Origin: CAYORM01 sp964406375
GTDB taxonomy: Bacteria; Pseudomonadota; Alphaproteobacteria; DSM-16000; Inquilinaceae
NCBI GenBank assembly: GCA_964406375.1
Contig: CAYORM010000005.1
Coordinates: 21,102 to 85,101, forward strand
Direction of reading: 5' to 3'
Length of the DNA: 64,000 nucleotides
Below the pieces are notes generated by a model. It worked only from the letters and a program-made list of their open reading frames with translations. It was not told the DNA's origin and made no database searches. Positions 1 through 9,609 of the stretch are shown one piece after another. Made by a program: the position numbers and the translations under genes. The stretch's first letter is position 1; every line of letters begins with the position of its first letter.

Positions 1-256
1 TGGTCCCGCCGGAGGTCTCGACCCGGATCTTGTCCCAGATCAGCCCCTTGTCGTGCTGGATGGAGGCGAGGCGCGACAGCGGTGCCGTCTCGCGCGTCGT
101 GACCCAGGGTGTCAGCCAGAAGCTCTTGGTTTCGGAGACGATGCCTTCACCGTCGACCGTCAGCGTGTTGGGCATCAGGAATTGCGTGAAGCGCAGCCGG
201 AACAACGCCAGAAGGCGGCTCGTGCGGCACCGCACGGGGACGATCGGATCCGGCAT
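1..256 (-). CDS. Partial hypothetical protein, possible bacterial PH-like domain (5' part only)
   Basis: The reading frame is open from an ATG at 256 to the window edge, giving the first 85 residues; the remainder lies outside. A GGAAC stretch about 8 bases upstream could serve as ribosome binding site. The visible part contains FRLRFTQFLMPNTL followed by short beta-strand-like stretches and ends in IRVETSGG, a pattern reminiscent of bacterial PH-like (bPH2) domains in which a conversion-to-standard-coordinates beta barrel carries an ETSGG-like turn. That family assignment is my inference from pattern only. It is the last visible gene of a minus-strand run after soxR and a small acidic gene, so it may be co-transcribed with them. 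Function unknown. Confidence 0.5.
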   Translation of the reverse strand, partial: MPDPIVPVRCRTSRLLALFRLRFTQFLMPNTLTVDGEGIVSETKSFWLTPWVTTRETAPLSRLASIQHDKGLIWDKIRVETSGGT

Positions 257-412
257 GGCGCAGCGTTCCTGAAGACTGTCCCCGAGCGGGACGTGGCGAT
301 GTTAGCAGAAGCCGTAGCCCGGAGAGAGAGCGCAAGACGCGCGGCGGCGCCCAAACGGGCGCAGTCCGCCCGCGCTGGTAATCGCCTTCCTGCCCCGCGC
401 GCCCGCTTCGCC

Positions 413-724
413 TCAGGCGGCGGCGCAGCAGAAGGGCGCGACCCGGCGCAACGCGATGCCGCTCTGGGCCGCGGCCGTCTCGATCGCGACCGCCGCCTCG
501 CAGGCCGCATCGCCCGTCCCATCCTGTCCGTCGCCGGCCTCGCGGGCGCGGAACTGGCGCGCCACCGCGCGCAGGGTCCCGGTCGCCAGCCCGCCATAAA
601 CCGCCGGATCCTCCACCGGGGGGATCGCCGCAAGGACACGCTCGAGACGCTCGGCCTCATCCGCCGCGGCCACCTTCGCCAGCGTCTCCCGGATCAGTTG
701 GCGGATCTCGTTCGTATCGGACAT
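413..724 (-). CDS. Hypothetical small protein, 103 residues
   Basis: I do not recognise the family. The ATG at 724 is chosen because a strong GGAGG sequence sits five bases upstream; an ATG at 736 has no such site. The product begins MSDTNEIRQLIRETL, is predicted helical and charged in its first half, and ends in a hydrophobic CC-containing tail (APFCCAAA). There is no signal peptide and no clear catalytic motif. It lies 113 bases downstream of soxR on the same strand, followed by the partial gene at the window start, so an operon with soxR is possible. Codon usage looks like that of its neighbours. Confidence 0.6.
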   Translation of the reverse strand: MSDTNEIRQLIRETLAKVAAADEAERLERVLAAIPPVEDPAVYGGLATGTLRAVARQFRAREAGDGQDGTGDAACEAAVAIETAAAQSGIALRRVAPFCCAAA

Positions 725-837
725 GCTCTCCTCCATCGGCTCGCGGCGACGGCGAAGGCTCCCGCGCCTACGGGGCGAAATGACGGCGCCACCCTTTCTA
801 AATGTGTCGGCGCCGCCCGATTTCCATGAAGAGTTGC

Positions 838-1323
838 TCAGGAAACGCAGCGGCCGCCCGGGTCGAGGAGATGCGCCCCCGGTCCCGCTTCGCCCAGCCG
901 GTCGCCGGCATTGCGCAGCGGGCAACGGTCGAGGGAGAGGCAGCCGCAGCCGATGCAGTCATCGAGCTGATCGCGCAACCGCTCGAGGGTCGCGATCCGC
1001 CGGTCGAGTTCGGCCCGCCACCCGGCCGACAGCCGCGCCCAGTCGGCGGCGCCGGGTGCCCGGTCGCGTGGCAGGGCGGCGAGCGCCTCGCCGATCGCCG
1101 AAAGCGGAATGCCCGCCCGCTGCGCCACCTTGATGACGGCGACACGGCGCAGGACGCTGCGCGGATAGCGCCGTTGATTGCCGGCACTGCGCCGACTCTC
1201 GATCAGCCCCTTCGCCTCGTAGAAATGCAGCGTCGATACCGCGACGCCGCTGCGCCGCGCGACCTCGCCGACCGAGAGTTCGCGCGCAGCACGCGGAACA
1301 GCCGCGACTTCGACTTTCCCCAT
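838..1323 (-). CDS. soxR: Redox-sensitive transcriptional regulator SoxR (MerR family)
   Basis: The 161-residue protein starts with a MerR winged-helix domain (LSVGEVARRSGVAVSTLHFY, residues about 16-35), a helical dimerisation region (about 90-121) and a [2Fe-2S] binding loop CIGCGCLSLDRC with Cys123, 126, 128 and 134. The C-x2-C-x-C-x5-C spacing is diagnostic for SoxR. SoxR activates target promoters when its cluster is oxidised by superoxide or, in most non-enteric bacteria, by redox-cycling compounds such as phenazines and quinones. The gene is divergent from an ABC exporter, and a SoxR-box-like dyad at 1344-1363 lies 20 bases upstream of its start codon, so it probably controls that exporter and perhaps itself. 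soxS is not seen, as expected outside enterics. Confidence 0.95.
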   Translation of the reverse strand: MGKVEVAAVPRAARELSVGEVARRSGVAVSTLHFYEAKGLIESRRSAGNQRRYPRSVLRRVAVIKVAQRAGIPLSAIGEALAALPRDRAPGAADWARLSAGWRAELDRRIATLERLRDQLDDCIGCGCLSLDRCPLRNAGDRLGEAGPGAHLLDPGGRCVS

Positions 1324-1340
1324 CCCCGTCCCTTTCGCGG

Positions 1341-1371
1341 TTGACCTCGACTTTGGTTGAGGTCCTAGCCT
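1341..1371 (+). promoter_or_regulatory. SoxR-type promoter with SoxR box, driving the ABC exporter
   Basis: A -35 element TTGACC (1341-1346) and a -10 element TAGCCT (1366-1371) are 19 bases apart, the long spacer typical of MerR/SoxR promoters. Between and over them lies the imperfect dyad ACCTCGACTTTGGTTGAGGT (1344-1363), which closely resembles the known SoxR box (CCTCAA...TTGAGG). Established knowledge: SoxR untwists such long spacers when oxidised. The transcript would begin near 1378, leaving about 120 bases before the exporter ATG. Confidence 0.8.
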
Positions 1372-1499
1372 CCGCGGCCGCGACTGGACAAGAAGAGAAC
1401 ACGACCGTGGACGCGCATGCCGAGTTCGACCACAAGAGGGGGCCCGCCGCGAGGCTGCGCCGGCACGATGCCGGGCCCGACAGGAAGAGGCCGCATCCC

Positions 1500-3344
<1,845 letters not shown>

Positions 3345-3422
3345 ACCGGCGGGGCGCCCGCCGTTTCAACGTGGGGCCGCCTGTCGTACTGTGCGGCGCC
3401 CGGAAACCTGGATGCCCGATCG

Positions 3423-4229
3423 ATGGAATGGCTGGACCCGGTGGCGTTGCAGATCGGACCGCTCGCGATCCGCTGGTACGCGCTCGCCTATATCGCCGGC
3501 TTCGTTCTCGGCTGGCGCTACGCCATCTGGTTGACGCGGCGCGTTCCGGGACCACCGGACGCCGCCGCCGTCGACGATTTCCTGACCTGGGCGGTGCTCG
3601 GCACGATTCTCGGCGGCCGGCTCGGCTACATCCTGTTCTACAATCTCGAGCAGTATCTCGCCGACCCGATCGCGATTGTCCGGGTCTGGGAGGGCGGGAT
3701 GTCCTTCCATGGCGGGCTCGCCGGGGTGATCCTGGCAATCATCCTCTTCGCGCGGCGCCGCGGCTTCTCGCCGCTCGCCCTCGGCGACGTGGTCGCCGCC
3801 TCGGTGCCGATCGGCCTGTTCTTCGGCCGTCTCGCCAATTTCGTGAACGGAGAGCTGTTCGGCCGTCCGACCGAGCTGCCCTGGGGCATCGTGTTCCCCG
3901 CCGGCGGGCCGATGCCGCGCCATCCGAGCCAGCTCTATGAGGCGGCGCTTGAGGGCCTGTTGCTCTTCGTCATCCTCATGCCGCTGGCGCTCAGCCCACG
4001 GGTGCGGGCACGGTCGGGCACGATCATCGGGGTCTTCCTCGTCGGCTATGGCCTCGCCCGCTTCCTCGTCGAATTCGTGCGGGAACCCGACCCGCAGCTC
4101 GGCTTCTTGTGGCTCGGGGCGACGATGGGCCAGATCCTGTCGCTGCCGATGATCCTCGCCGGGATCGGCTTCTTCCTGTTCGCGCGGCGCCGATCGGCGT
4201 CGTCGGCCCGGCCGGGCGTTGCGGGCTGA
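3423..4229 (+). CDS. lgt: Prolipoprotein diacylglyceryl transferase
   Basis: Lgt transfers a diacylglyceryl group from phosphatidylglycerol to the lipobox cysteine of prolipoproteins in the inner membrane, the first step of lipoprotein maturation. The 268-residue polytopic protein carries the family's motifs in order: IRWYALAYIAGF near the N-terminus, GGRLGYILFYN, MSFHGGLAG with the conserved His, the Lgt signature GRLANFVNGELFGRPT and RHPSQLYEA, ending in a last membrane helix. The length fits the family. The gene begins 78 bases after the ABC exporter and touches the following methyltransferase gene, so these are probably one transcript with pgeF. Confidence 0.97.
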   Translation: MEWLDPVALQIGPLAIRWYALAYIAGFVLGWRYAIWLTRRVPGPPDAAAVDDFLTWAVLGTILGGRLGYILFYNLEQYLADPIAIVRVWEGGMSFHGGLAGVILAIILFARRRGFSPLALGDVVAASVPIGLFFGRLANFVNGELFGRPTELPWGIVFPAGGPMPRHPSQLYEAALEGLLLFVILMPLALSPRVRARSGTIIGVFLVGYGLARFLVEFVREPDPQLGFLWLGATMGQILSLPMILAGIGFFLFARRRSASSARPGVAG

Positions 4230-4245
4230 ACGCGGCGATACCGGA

Positions 4246-5355
4246 GTGTCGCTGCTCGCGCTGATCCGGGCCGAGATCGAGCGGTGCGGACCGATCGGCC
4301 TCGACCGCTACATGGCGCTCGCCCTCGGCCATCCCGCATTCGGCTACTACCCGACGCGCGATCCGCTGGGCGCCGCGGGCGATTTCACGACCGCTCCCGA
4401 GATCAGCCAGATGTTCGGCGAGTTGCTCGGCCTGTGGTGTGCCGAGCGCTGGGCTGCGCTGGGCCGGCCTGACGCAGTGGCGCTGGTCGAGCTCGGCCCC
4501 GGGCGGGGCACGCTGGCCGCGGATGCGCTGCGGGCGATCGGGCAGGCGATGCCTGCCTTCGCCCGGGCGCTGCGGCTCCACCTCGTGGAGACCAGCCCGG
4601 CGCTGCGCCGCGCGCAGGCCGCGCGGCTGGCCGCCCTTTCGGTCACCCCGGTCTGGCACGCCACGGTCGAGACCCTGCCCGACGGCCCGATGCTGCTGCT
4701 CGCCAATGAATTCTTCGATGCGCTGCCGATCCGGCAGTGGCGGCGGACGAATGGGGGATGGTGCGAACGGCGGATCGGCTGGCGGGACGGGCGTCTCTTC
4801 TGGATCGAAGAGCCCGATGCGGGCCCACCCCCAGGCTGGCCACCCTATCCCGTGCAGCCCGGCGACATCGTCGAGCATACAGCCATCGGCCATGCCATCG
4901 TCGGGAGCCTCGCCCGCCGCCTCACCCGGTCCGGCGGGGCAGCGCTGATCGTCGATTACGGCCCGCGGCGCAGCGGCAAGGGCGACAGCTTCCAGGCGGT
5001 GCGCCGTCACCGCTTCGCCGATCCGCTCGATGCCCCCGGGACAGCCGATCTGACGGCCCATGTCGATTTCGAGGCGCTGGCGGGCGCCGCCCGGGCGGCG
5101 GGTGCGGCCGTGGCGGGGCCGGTCGACCAGGGGTCCTTTCTGCGCGCCCTCGGCCTCGTCCAGCGCGGCGCCACCCTCGCCCGTGCACGGCCAGAACGCA
5201 CCGGCGCCATTGCCGCCGAGATCGAACGGCTGACCGCGCCGGACGCGATGGGTTCGCTGTTCAAGGCGATGGCGCTCCAGGCGCCCGACCTGCCGCCGCC
5301 GCCCGGTTTCCCGATCGCCGGCTTCCCGCCGCCCCCCACCGAGGACAGGCCATGA
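4246..5355 (+). CDS. Class I SAM-dependent methyltransferase, MidA/NDUFAF7 family
   Basis: The protein (about 369 residues from the GTG at 4246, or 378 from a TTG at 4219 that overlaps the end of lgt) begins with the family hallmark DRYMALALGHPAFGYY and GAAGDFTTAPEISQMFGEL, followed by a SAM-binding ELGPGRGTLA motif and the NEFFDALPI strand. Mitochondrial NDUFAF7 methylates an arginine of a complex I subunit; bacterial members (COG1565) are presumed protein arginine methyltransferases, but their substrate is usually untested. The GTG start is preferred because it gives the compact N-terminus usual for the family; neither start has a convincing ribosome binding site. The stop overlaps the ATG of pgeF by four bases, indicating translational coupling. 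Confidence 0.9.
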   Translation: MSLLALIRAEIERCGPIGLDRYMALALGHPAFGYYPTRDPLGAAGDFTTAPEISQMFGELLGLWCAERWAALGRPDAVALVELGPGRGTLAADALRAIGQAMPAFARALRLHLVETSPALRRAQAARLAALSVTPVWHATVETLPDGPMLLLANEFFDALPIRQWRRTNGGWCERRIGWRDGRLFWIEEPDAGPPPGWPPYPVQPGDIVEHTAIGHAIVGSLARRLTRSGGAALIVDYGPRRSGKGDSFQAVRRHRFADPLDAPGTADLTAHVDFEALAGAARAAGAAVAGPVDQGSFLRALGLVQRGATLARARPERTGAIAAEIERLTAPDAMGSLFKAMALQAPDLPPPPGFPIAGFPPPPTEDRP

Positions 5356-6146
5356 CCGATACCGCCGCACTCCCCGTCGACCGGGCCGCCGCGCTCGCCG
5401 CCGTGCCGGGTACGGCGCATGCCTTCTTCGGCCGGCAGGGTGGCGTGTCCGTCGGGATCTACACTGCCCTCAATTGCGGGCTCGGCTCGCGCGACGACCG
5501 CGCCGCCGTCATCGAGAACCGGGAGCGCTGCCGGCGGGCGCTGGCGGGGTCCAGGGCGGCGACGCTCGTCACCGTCCATCAGACCCATTCCGCCGACACG
5601 GTCCGGGTCGACCGCCCATGGCCACCCGAGGCGGCGCCGGTTGCCGATGCGCTGGTGACCGACCGGCCGGGCGTGGTGCTCGCCGTGCTGACCGCCGATT
5701 GCGCGCCGGTGCTGCTCGCCGATGGCGAGGCGGGGGTGATCGGCGCCGCCCATGCCGGCTGGAAGGGTGCGCGGTCCGGGGTGATCGGCTCGGTGGTCGC
5801 GGCGATGACCGCGATCGGGGCACGGCCGGAGCGGATCACCGCGGCGATCGGCCCGACGATCGGTCCTGCGAGCTACGAGGTCGGTCCGGAGTTTCGCGCC
5901 CGTTTCCTCGCCGATGATCCGGCGCTCGACCGCTTCTTCCGGCCGCGGCCTGGCACCGCGAAGGTGCTCTTCGATCTGCCGGGCTATGTGGCGACACGGC
6001 TGCGCGCCGCCGGTGTCGGGCACATCGAGACGATCGCCGCCGACACGCTGGCCGAGGAGGCCCGCTATTTCAGCCATCGCCGCGCGGTGCTGCGCGGCGA
6101 GGACGATTACGGGCGCCAGATCGCAGCGATCATGCTCGCCGGCTGA
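5352..6146 (+). CDS. pgeF: Peptidoglycan editing factor PgeF / multicopper polyphenol oxidase-like purine nucleoside phosphorylase
   Basis: The 264-residue protein belongs to the YfiH/LACC1 family. Visible motifs are the metal-site histidine in VHQTHSADTV, the catalytic cysteine in TADCAPVLL, and HAGWKGARSG. Family members bind zinc at His-Cys-His and have been shown to act as adenosine deaminase and purine nucleoside phosphorylase (LACC1), and in E. coli as an editing factor keeping L-serine out of peptidoglycan precursors. The ATG at 5352 overlaps the preceding stop codon (ATGA). The gene ends four bases before the stop codon of the convergent lactonase gene; a hairpin spans both ends. Confidence 0.93.
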   Translation: MTDTAALPVDRAAALAAVPGTAHAFFGRQGGVSVGIYTALNCGLGSRDDRAAVIENRERCRRALAGSRAATLVTVHQTHSADTVRVDRPWPPEAAPVADALVTDRPGVVLAVLTADCAPVLLADGEAGVIGAAHAGWKGARSGVIGSVVAAMTAIGARPERITAAIGPTIGPASYEVGPEFRARFLADDPALDRFFRPRPGTAKVLFDLPGYVATRLRAAGVGHIETIAADTLAEEARYFSHRRAVLRGEDDYGRQIAAIMLAG

Positions 6147-6161
6147 CGCGTTATCCGGCGA
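6136..6161. terminator. Hairpin shared by convergent pgeF and lactonase genes
   Basis: TCGCCGG (6136-6142) and CCGGCGA (6155-6161) form a perfect seven-base stem with a 12-base loop that holds the stop codons of both convergent genes. There is no T-tract, so it would be a weak or Rho-assisted bidirectional terminator. Confidence 0.45.
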
Positions 6162-7026
6162 AGCGCGGCTCCGGCAGGCCGCGCACCCCGACATCGATCG
6201 CAAACAGCCCGCCGGCCAGCGGCTGACGGGCCAGCGCGGCGCCGCTCAGATCCCAGACGGCCGAGGTGACGTAGAGCGTCGCGAGATCGGGACCGCCGAA
6301 CATGCAGCTCGTCGGCTTCTGTACGGGCAGCTCGATCACCCGGTCGACGCGCCCGTCCGGGGCATAGCGGACGACCGCCCAGCCATCCCACTCGGCGTTC
6401 CACAGATAGCCTTCTGCATCGATCGTCGAGCCGTCGGGATTGCCGGGCCGGTCATGGGTGGTGGCGAAGACCCGGCGATTGGCGATCGCCCCCGTCTCGA
6501 TGTCGAAATCGTAGCGGTAGATCGTCCGGTCGAGCGTGTCGGCGAAATACATCACCCGATCGTCCGGGCTCCAGGCGAGGCTGTTCGAGATGCCGATGCC
6601 GTCCGCCATGCGCCGGCAGCCGAGGTCGGGATCGAGCCGGAAGAGACCGCCGCTGTGGCGGGTGAGCCCGTCATCCATCGTCCCGGCCCAGAATCGGCCG
6701 CGCCGGTCACATTTGCCGTCGTTGAAGCGATTGCCTGGATCGGCGTCGGGCGCCGCCAGCCGCTCCACGGCTCCGGTCGCGAGATCGAGAAAGGCGAAGC
6801 CGCTGGCGAAGGCGACGATGAGCCCGCCGCGCTCGCGCAGGGCGAAGCAGGCGATCCGCTCCGGCATCGTCCACTGCTCGACCACCCCGGTCGCCGGGGT
6901 GAAGCGCTGCAGGCGCTTCTCCTCGATATCGACCCAATAGAGCGCCTGCTCCGCCACGTCCCAGACCGGGACCTCGCCCAGCCGGTTGCGGGCCTCGACG
7001 ACACAGCGGATCTCCGGTCCGGCCAT
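6151..7026 (-). CDS. SMP-30/gluconolactonase family sugar lactonase
   Basis: The 291-residue beta-propeller protein has the metal ligands expected for SMP-30 lactonases: Glu in LGEVPVWD near the N-terminus, Asn in GISNSLAWSPDD, and Asp in DGSTIDAEGYLW. Such enzymes hydrolyse aldonolactones to aldonic acids, a step in non-phosphorylative sugar oxidation (for xylose, arabinose, galactose or glucose). It is the last gene of the sugar ABC operon, 18 bases after the fusion transporter gene, and has a strong GGAGGAGAGG ribosome binding site. I infer that it processes the lactone derived from the imported sugar, but no sugar dehydrogenase is in the window. No signal peptide is seen, so it is cytoplasmic. 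Confidence 0.88.
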   Translation of the reverse strand: MAGPEIRCVVEARNRLGEVPVWDVAEQALYWVDIEEKRLQRFTPATGVVEQWTMPERIACFALRERGGLIVAFASGFAFLDLATGAVERLAAPDADPGNRFNDGKCDRRGRFWAGTMDDGLTRHSGGLFRLDPDLGCRRMADGIGISNSLAWSPDDRVMYFADTLDRTIYRYDFDIETGAIANRRVFATTHDRPGNPDGSTIDAEGYLWNAEWDGWAVVRYAPDGRVDRVIELPVQKPTSCMFGGPDLATLYVTSAVWDLSGAALARQPLAGGLFAIDVGVRGLPEPRFAG

Positions 7027-7044
7027 CCTCTCCTCCTCCGACGC

Positions 7045-9588
7045 TCATCCGGCCCGGCGCAGCCGGATCGAATAGGCGGCGACGGCGATCAGCGTCAGCG
7101 CGCCGGCCCAGACATATTGCCAATAGGCCGAGACATGCATCTGGTTGAGCGCGTTCTGCATGGTGCCGACGGCGATGGCCCCGAGCAGCGCGCCGATCGC
7201 CGTGCCGCGGCCGCCGAACAGGCTGGCGCCACCGACCACCACGGCGGTCACCGACATCAGCGTGAACTGCGTGCCCGCCTGGGGATCGCCGCTACCGATG
7301 CGCGCCGCGATCAGCAGCCCGCCGATCGCTGCGCACACGCCGCAGAACAGATAGGCCCCCGCCCGCACCACATCGACGCGGATGCCGACGAGCCGCGCCG
7401 CCTCATGGCTGGATCCCGTCGCGTAGAGGCGCAGGCCGAGCCGGCCGCGGGCGAGCAGCAGCTCGGCGCCCCCATAGGCGAGCAGAATGAGCAGGGCGGC
7501 GAGCGGGACTGGGCCGAGGGTGACGCTGAAAGCATCCATGAACTGCAGGCTGATCATCCCGCCCGGCGCGGGCCGCAGGATGAGGGCCGCTCCCGTCACC
7601 ACGGAGAAGGTCGCGAGCGTGGCGATCAGGTCGGGGATGCGCAGACGCAGGATGAGCGCCGCGTTGACCCCGCCGACAACCAGGCCGGCAAGAAGCGCCG
7701 TCGCCACCGCCAGCAGCGTATCGCCGGCCGCTTCCTCGATCGCGAGGAAGGAGGCGATCGCGGTGGTCAGGCTGACGGACGGCCCGACCGACAGGTCGAT
7801 GCCGCCGAGCAGGACGACCGCGAGCTGGCCGAGCGCCACGATCGCCAGCGGTGCGATCTGGATCGCGAGATTGGTGAAGTTGCGGCCGGTCAGAAAATAG
7901 TCGGACTGGCTGGCGGTCACCCCGACCAGCGCGACGATCAGGACCGCAAGCAGCAGGGAGGGGGCGTACCGGCCGAGAAGGCCCGGCGGGCGGCGCCGAT
8001 CGCCCGTACCGTCCGTCGTTGCCGGATGGGCGGCCGGATGGGCGCCGGAATGGGGTTCGGGGCGATCACGGTCCGCCGTCTCCTCCGCGCCCTCCTCGAG
8101 ATCGGTGACCGCACTGCCGACGATCCGCTCCTCCGTCGCCTCGGCGGCGGGGACGGTATCAACGATCCGGCCGCGCGAGAGGACCAGGACGCGGTCGGAC
8201 AGGCCGATCAGCTCGAGCACATCGGAGGAGACGAGCAGGACTGCCGCCCCCTCCTCTGCCAGCGCCCTGATGCGGCGGTAGAGTTCGAGCTTGGTCTCGA
8301 CATCGACGCCCTGCGTCGGCTCCTCGAGCAGGTAGACCCGCGGCCGGCCGGCCATCGCCCGGCCGAACACCACCTTCTGCTGGTTGCCGCCGCTGAGCAG
8401 GCCGACCGGCTGTGCCGCCGAGGGCGTGCGCACCCGTAATTCCTCGATCGCGGCGAGCGCCGTCCGCCGCTCGCGACCGGCGGGGACGAGCCCGCCCGTC
8501 GCCCAATCGCGCAGATGCGGCAGGGCGATGTTCTCGGCGACCGAATGCGGCAGGAACAGCCCTTCACCGCGCCGGTCGGCGGGAATGTAGACCAGCCCGG
8601 CCGACAGGGCGCGGGCCGGGCTCGACAGCCGGACCGGGCGGCCGTCGACGGCGATGCGGCCGCCATGCGCCTCGAGACCGGCGAGCGCGCGCACCAGCGC
8701 CCGCTGCCCATTGCCCTGAATGCCGCCGATGCCGAGGATCTCGCCGGCCCGCAGGGTGAACGCCACCCCCGACAGCGCGCCCGGCACCGACAGCCCCTCC
8801 ACCGTCAGCACCGGCTCGCCGAGCCGCTCGGCCTTGGGCGGATAGGCGAGCGCGATCTCGCGTCCAACCATCAGCGAGACGAGCCGCTCCTCGGTCAGGC
8901 CCTCGCGATCGACGGTGCCGACGACCTCGCCATCCTTCATCACGGTGACGCGGTCGACCAGCGCCATCACCTCGGGCAGCCGGTGCGAGATGAAGACGAT
9001 GCCGGTGCCGGCGCGCCGCAGCGCCCGCAGGATGCGGAACAGCCGCGCGACCTCGCCCGGATCGAGTGCCGAGGTCGGCTCGTCGAGGATCAGCACCGCC
9101 GGATCGGCGGTGAGGGCGCGGGCGATCTCGACGATCTGCCGTTCGGCCTGCGAGAGATCGGCGACCGAGAGCCGCGGGTCGATGTCGAGCCCGAGCCGTG
9201 CCAGGATCGCCCGGCTGTCGCGATCCATCCGCGCCCGGTCGACGAGCAGCGGCCCCGCCATCGGCTCACGGCCGAGCCAGATGTTCTGCGCGACATCGAG
9301 ATCCGGGACGAGCCGCGTGTCCTGATAGACCATCGCGATCCCGAGATCCCGCGCCGCCGAGGGCGAGGGCAGCACCACCGGCCGCCCCCGCACCTCGATC
9401 GTGCCGCGGTCGGGCGCATGCACCCCCGCCAGCACCCGCATGAGCGTCGACTTCCCGGCCCCGTTCTCACCGACGAGACCGTGGATCTCGCCGGCTCGAC
9501 ATTCGAACGAGACGCCATTCAGCGCCCGTACGCCGGGAAAGCTCTTCTCGATCCCCGCAACGGCGAGGACCGGTACGGATGCCGACAT
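7045..9588 (-). CDS. Sugar ABC transporter, ATP-binding protein fused to permease (RbsA-RbsC fusion)
   Basis: The 847-residue protein joins two usually separate subunits. Residues 1-250 form an RbsA-type ATPase domain with Walker A GENGAGKST (about 40-48) and the switch/Walker B region VLILDEPTSALD; about 255-500 form the second ATPase domain, whose Walker A is the degenerate GIQGNGQRA normal for RbsA proteins but which keeps LSGGNQQK. A charged, histidine- and proline-rich linker (about 505-535) leads into an RbsC-type permease with about eight membrane helices, including the VLLGGIDLSVG motif. A GTG six bases upstream is an alternative start. With the separate permease at 10740 and the binding protein at 9610 it makes a CUT2 importer. 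The sugar is not identifiable from sequence. Confidence 0.92.
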   Translation of the reverse strand: MSASVPVLAVAGIEKSFPGVRALNGVSFECRAGEIHGLVGENGAGKSTLMRVLAGVHAPDRGTIEVRGRPVVLPSPSAARDLGIAMVYQDTRLVPDLDVAQNIWLGREPMAGPLLVDRARMDRDSRAILARLGLDIDPRLSVADLSQAERQIVEIARALTADPAVLILDEPTSALDPGEVARLFRILRALRRAGTGIVFISHRLPEVMALVDRVTVMKDGEVVGTVDREGLTEERLVSLMVGREIALAYPPKAERLGEPVLTVEGLSVPGALSGVAFTLRAGEILGIGGIQGNGQRALVRALAGLEAHGGRIAVDGRPVRLSSPARALSAGLVYIPADRRGEGLFLPHSVAENIALPHLRDWATGGLVPAGRERRTALAAIEELRVRTPSAAQPVGLLSGGNQQKVVFGRAMAGRPRVYLLEEPTQGVDVETKLELYRRIRALAEEGAAVLLVSSDVLELIGLSDRVLVLSRGRIVDTVPAAEATEERIVGSAVTDLEEGAEETADRDRPEPHSGAHPAAHPATTDGTGDRRRPPGLLGRYAPSLLLAVLIVALVGVTASQSDYFLTGRNFTNLAIQIAPLAIVALGQLAVVLLGGIDLSVGPSVSLTTAIASFLAIEEAAGDTLLAVATALLAGLVVGGVNAALILRLRIPDLIATLATFSVVTGAALILRPAPGGMISLQFMDAFSVTLGPVPLAALLILLAYGGAELLLARGRLGLRLYATGSSHEAARLVGIRVDVVRAGAYLFCGVCAAIGGLLIAARIGSGDPQAGTQFTLMSVTAVVVGGASLFGGRGTAIGALLGAIAVGTMQNALNQMHVSAYWQYVWAGALTLIAVAAYSIRLRRAG

Positions 9589-9609
9589 GGTCACGCCCGG
9601 GCCGATGCG

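Noticed and set aside
5914..8439. An 841-codon plus-strand frame opposite the lactonase and transporter genes
   Set aside because: Antisense shadow; composition is Arg/Asp/Gly-rich and real genes with clear motifs lie on the minus strand.
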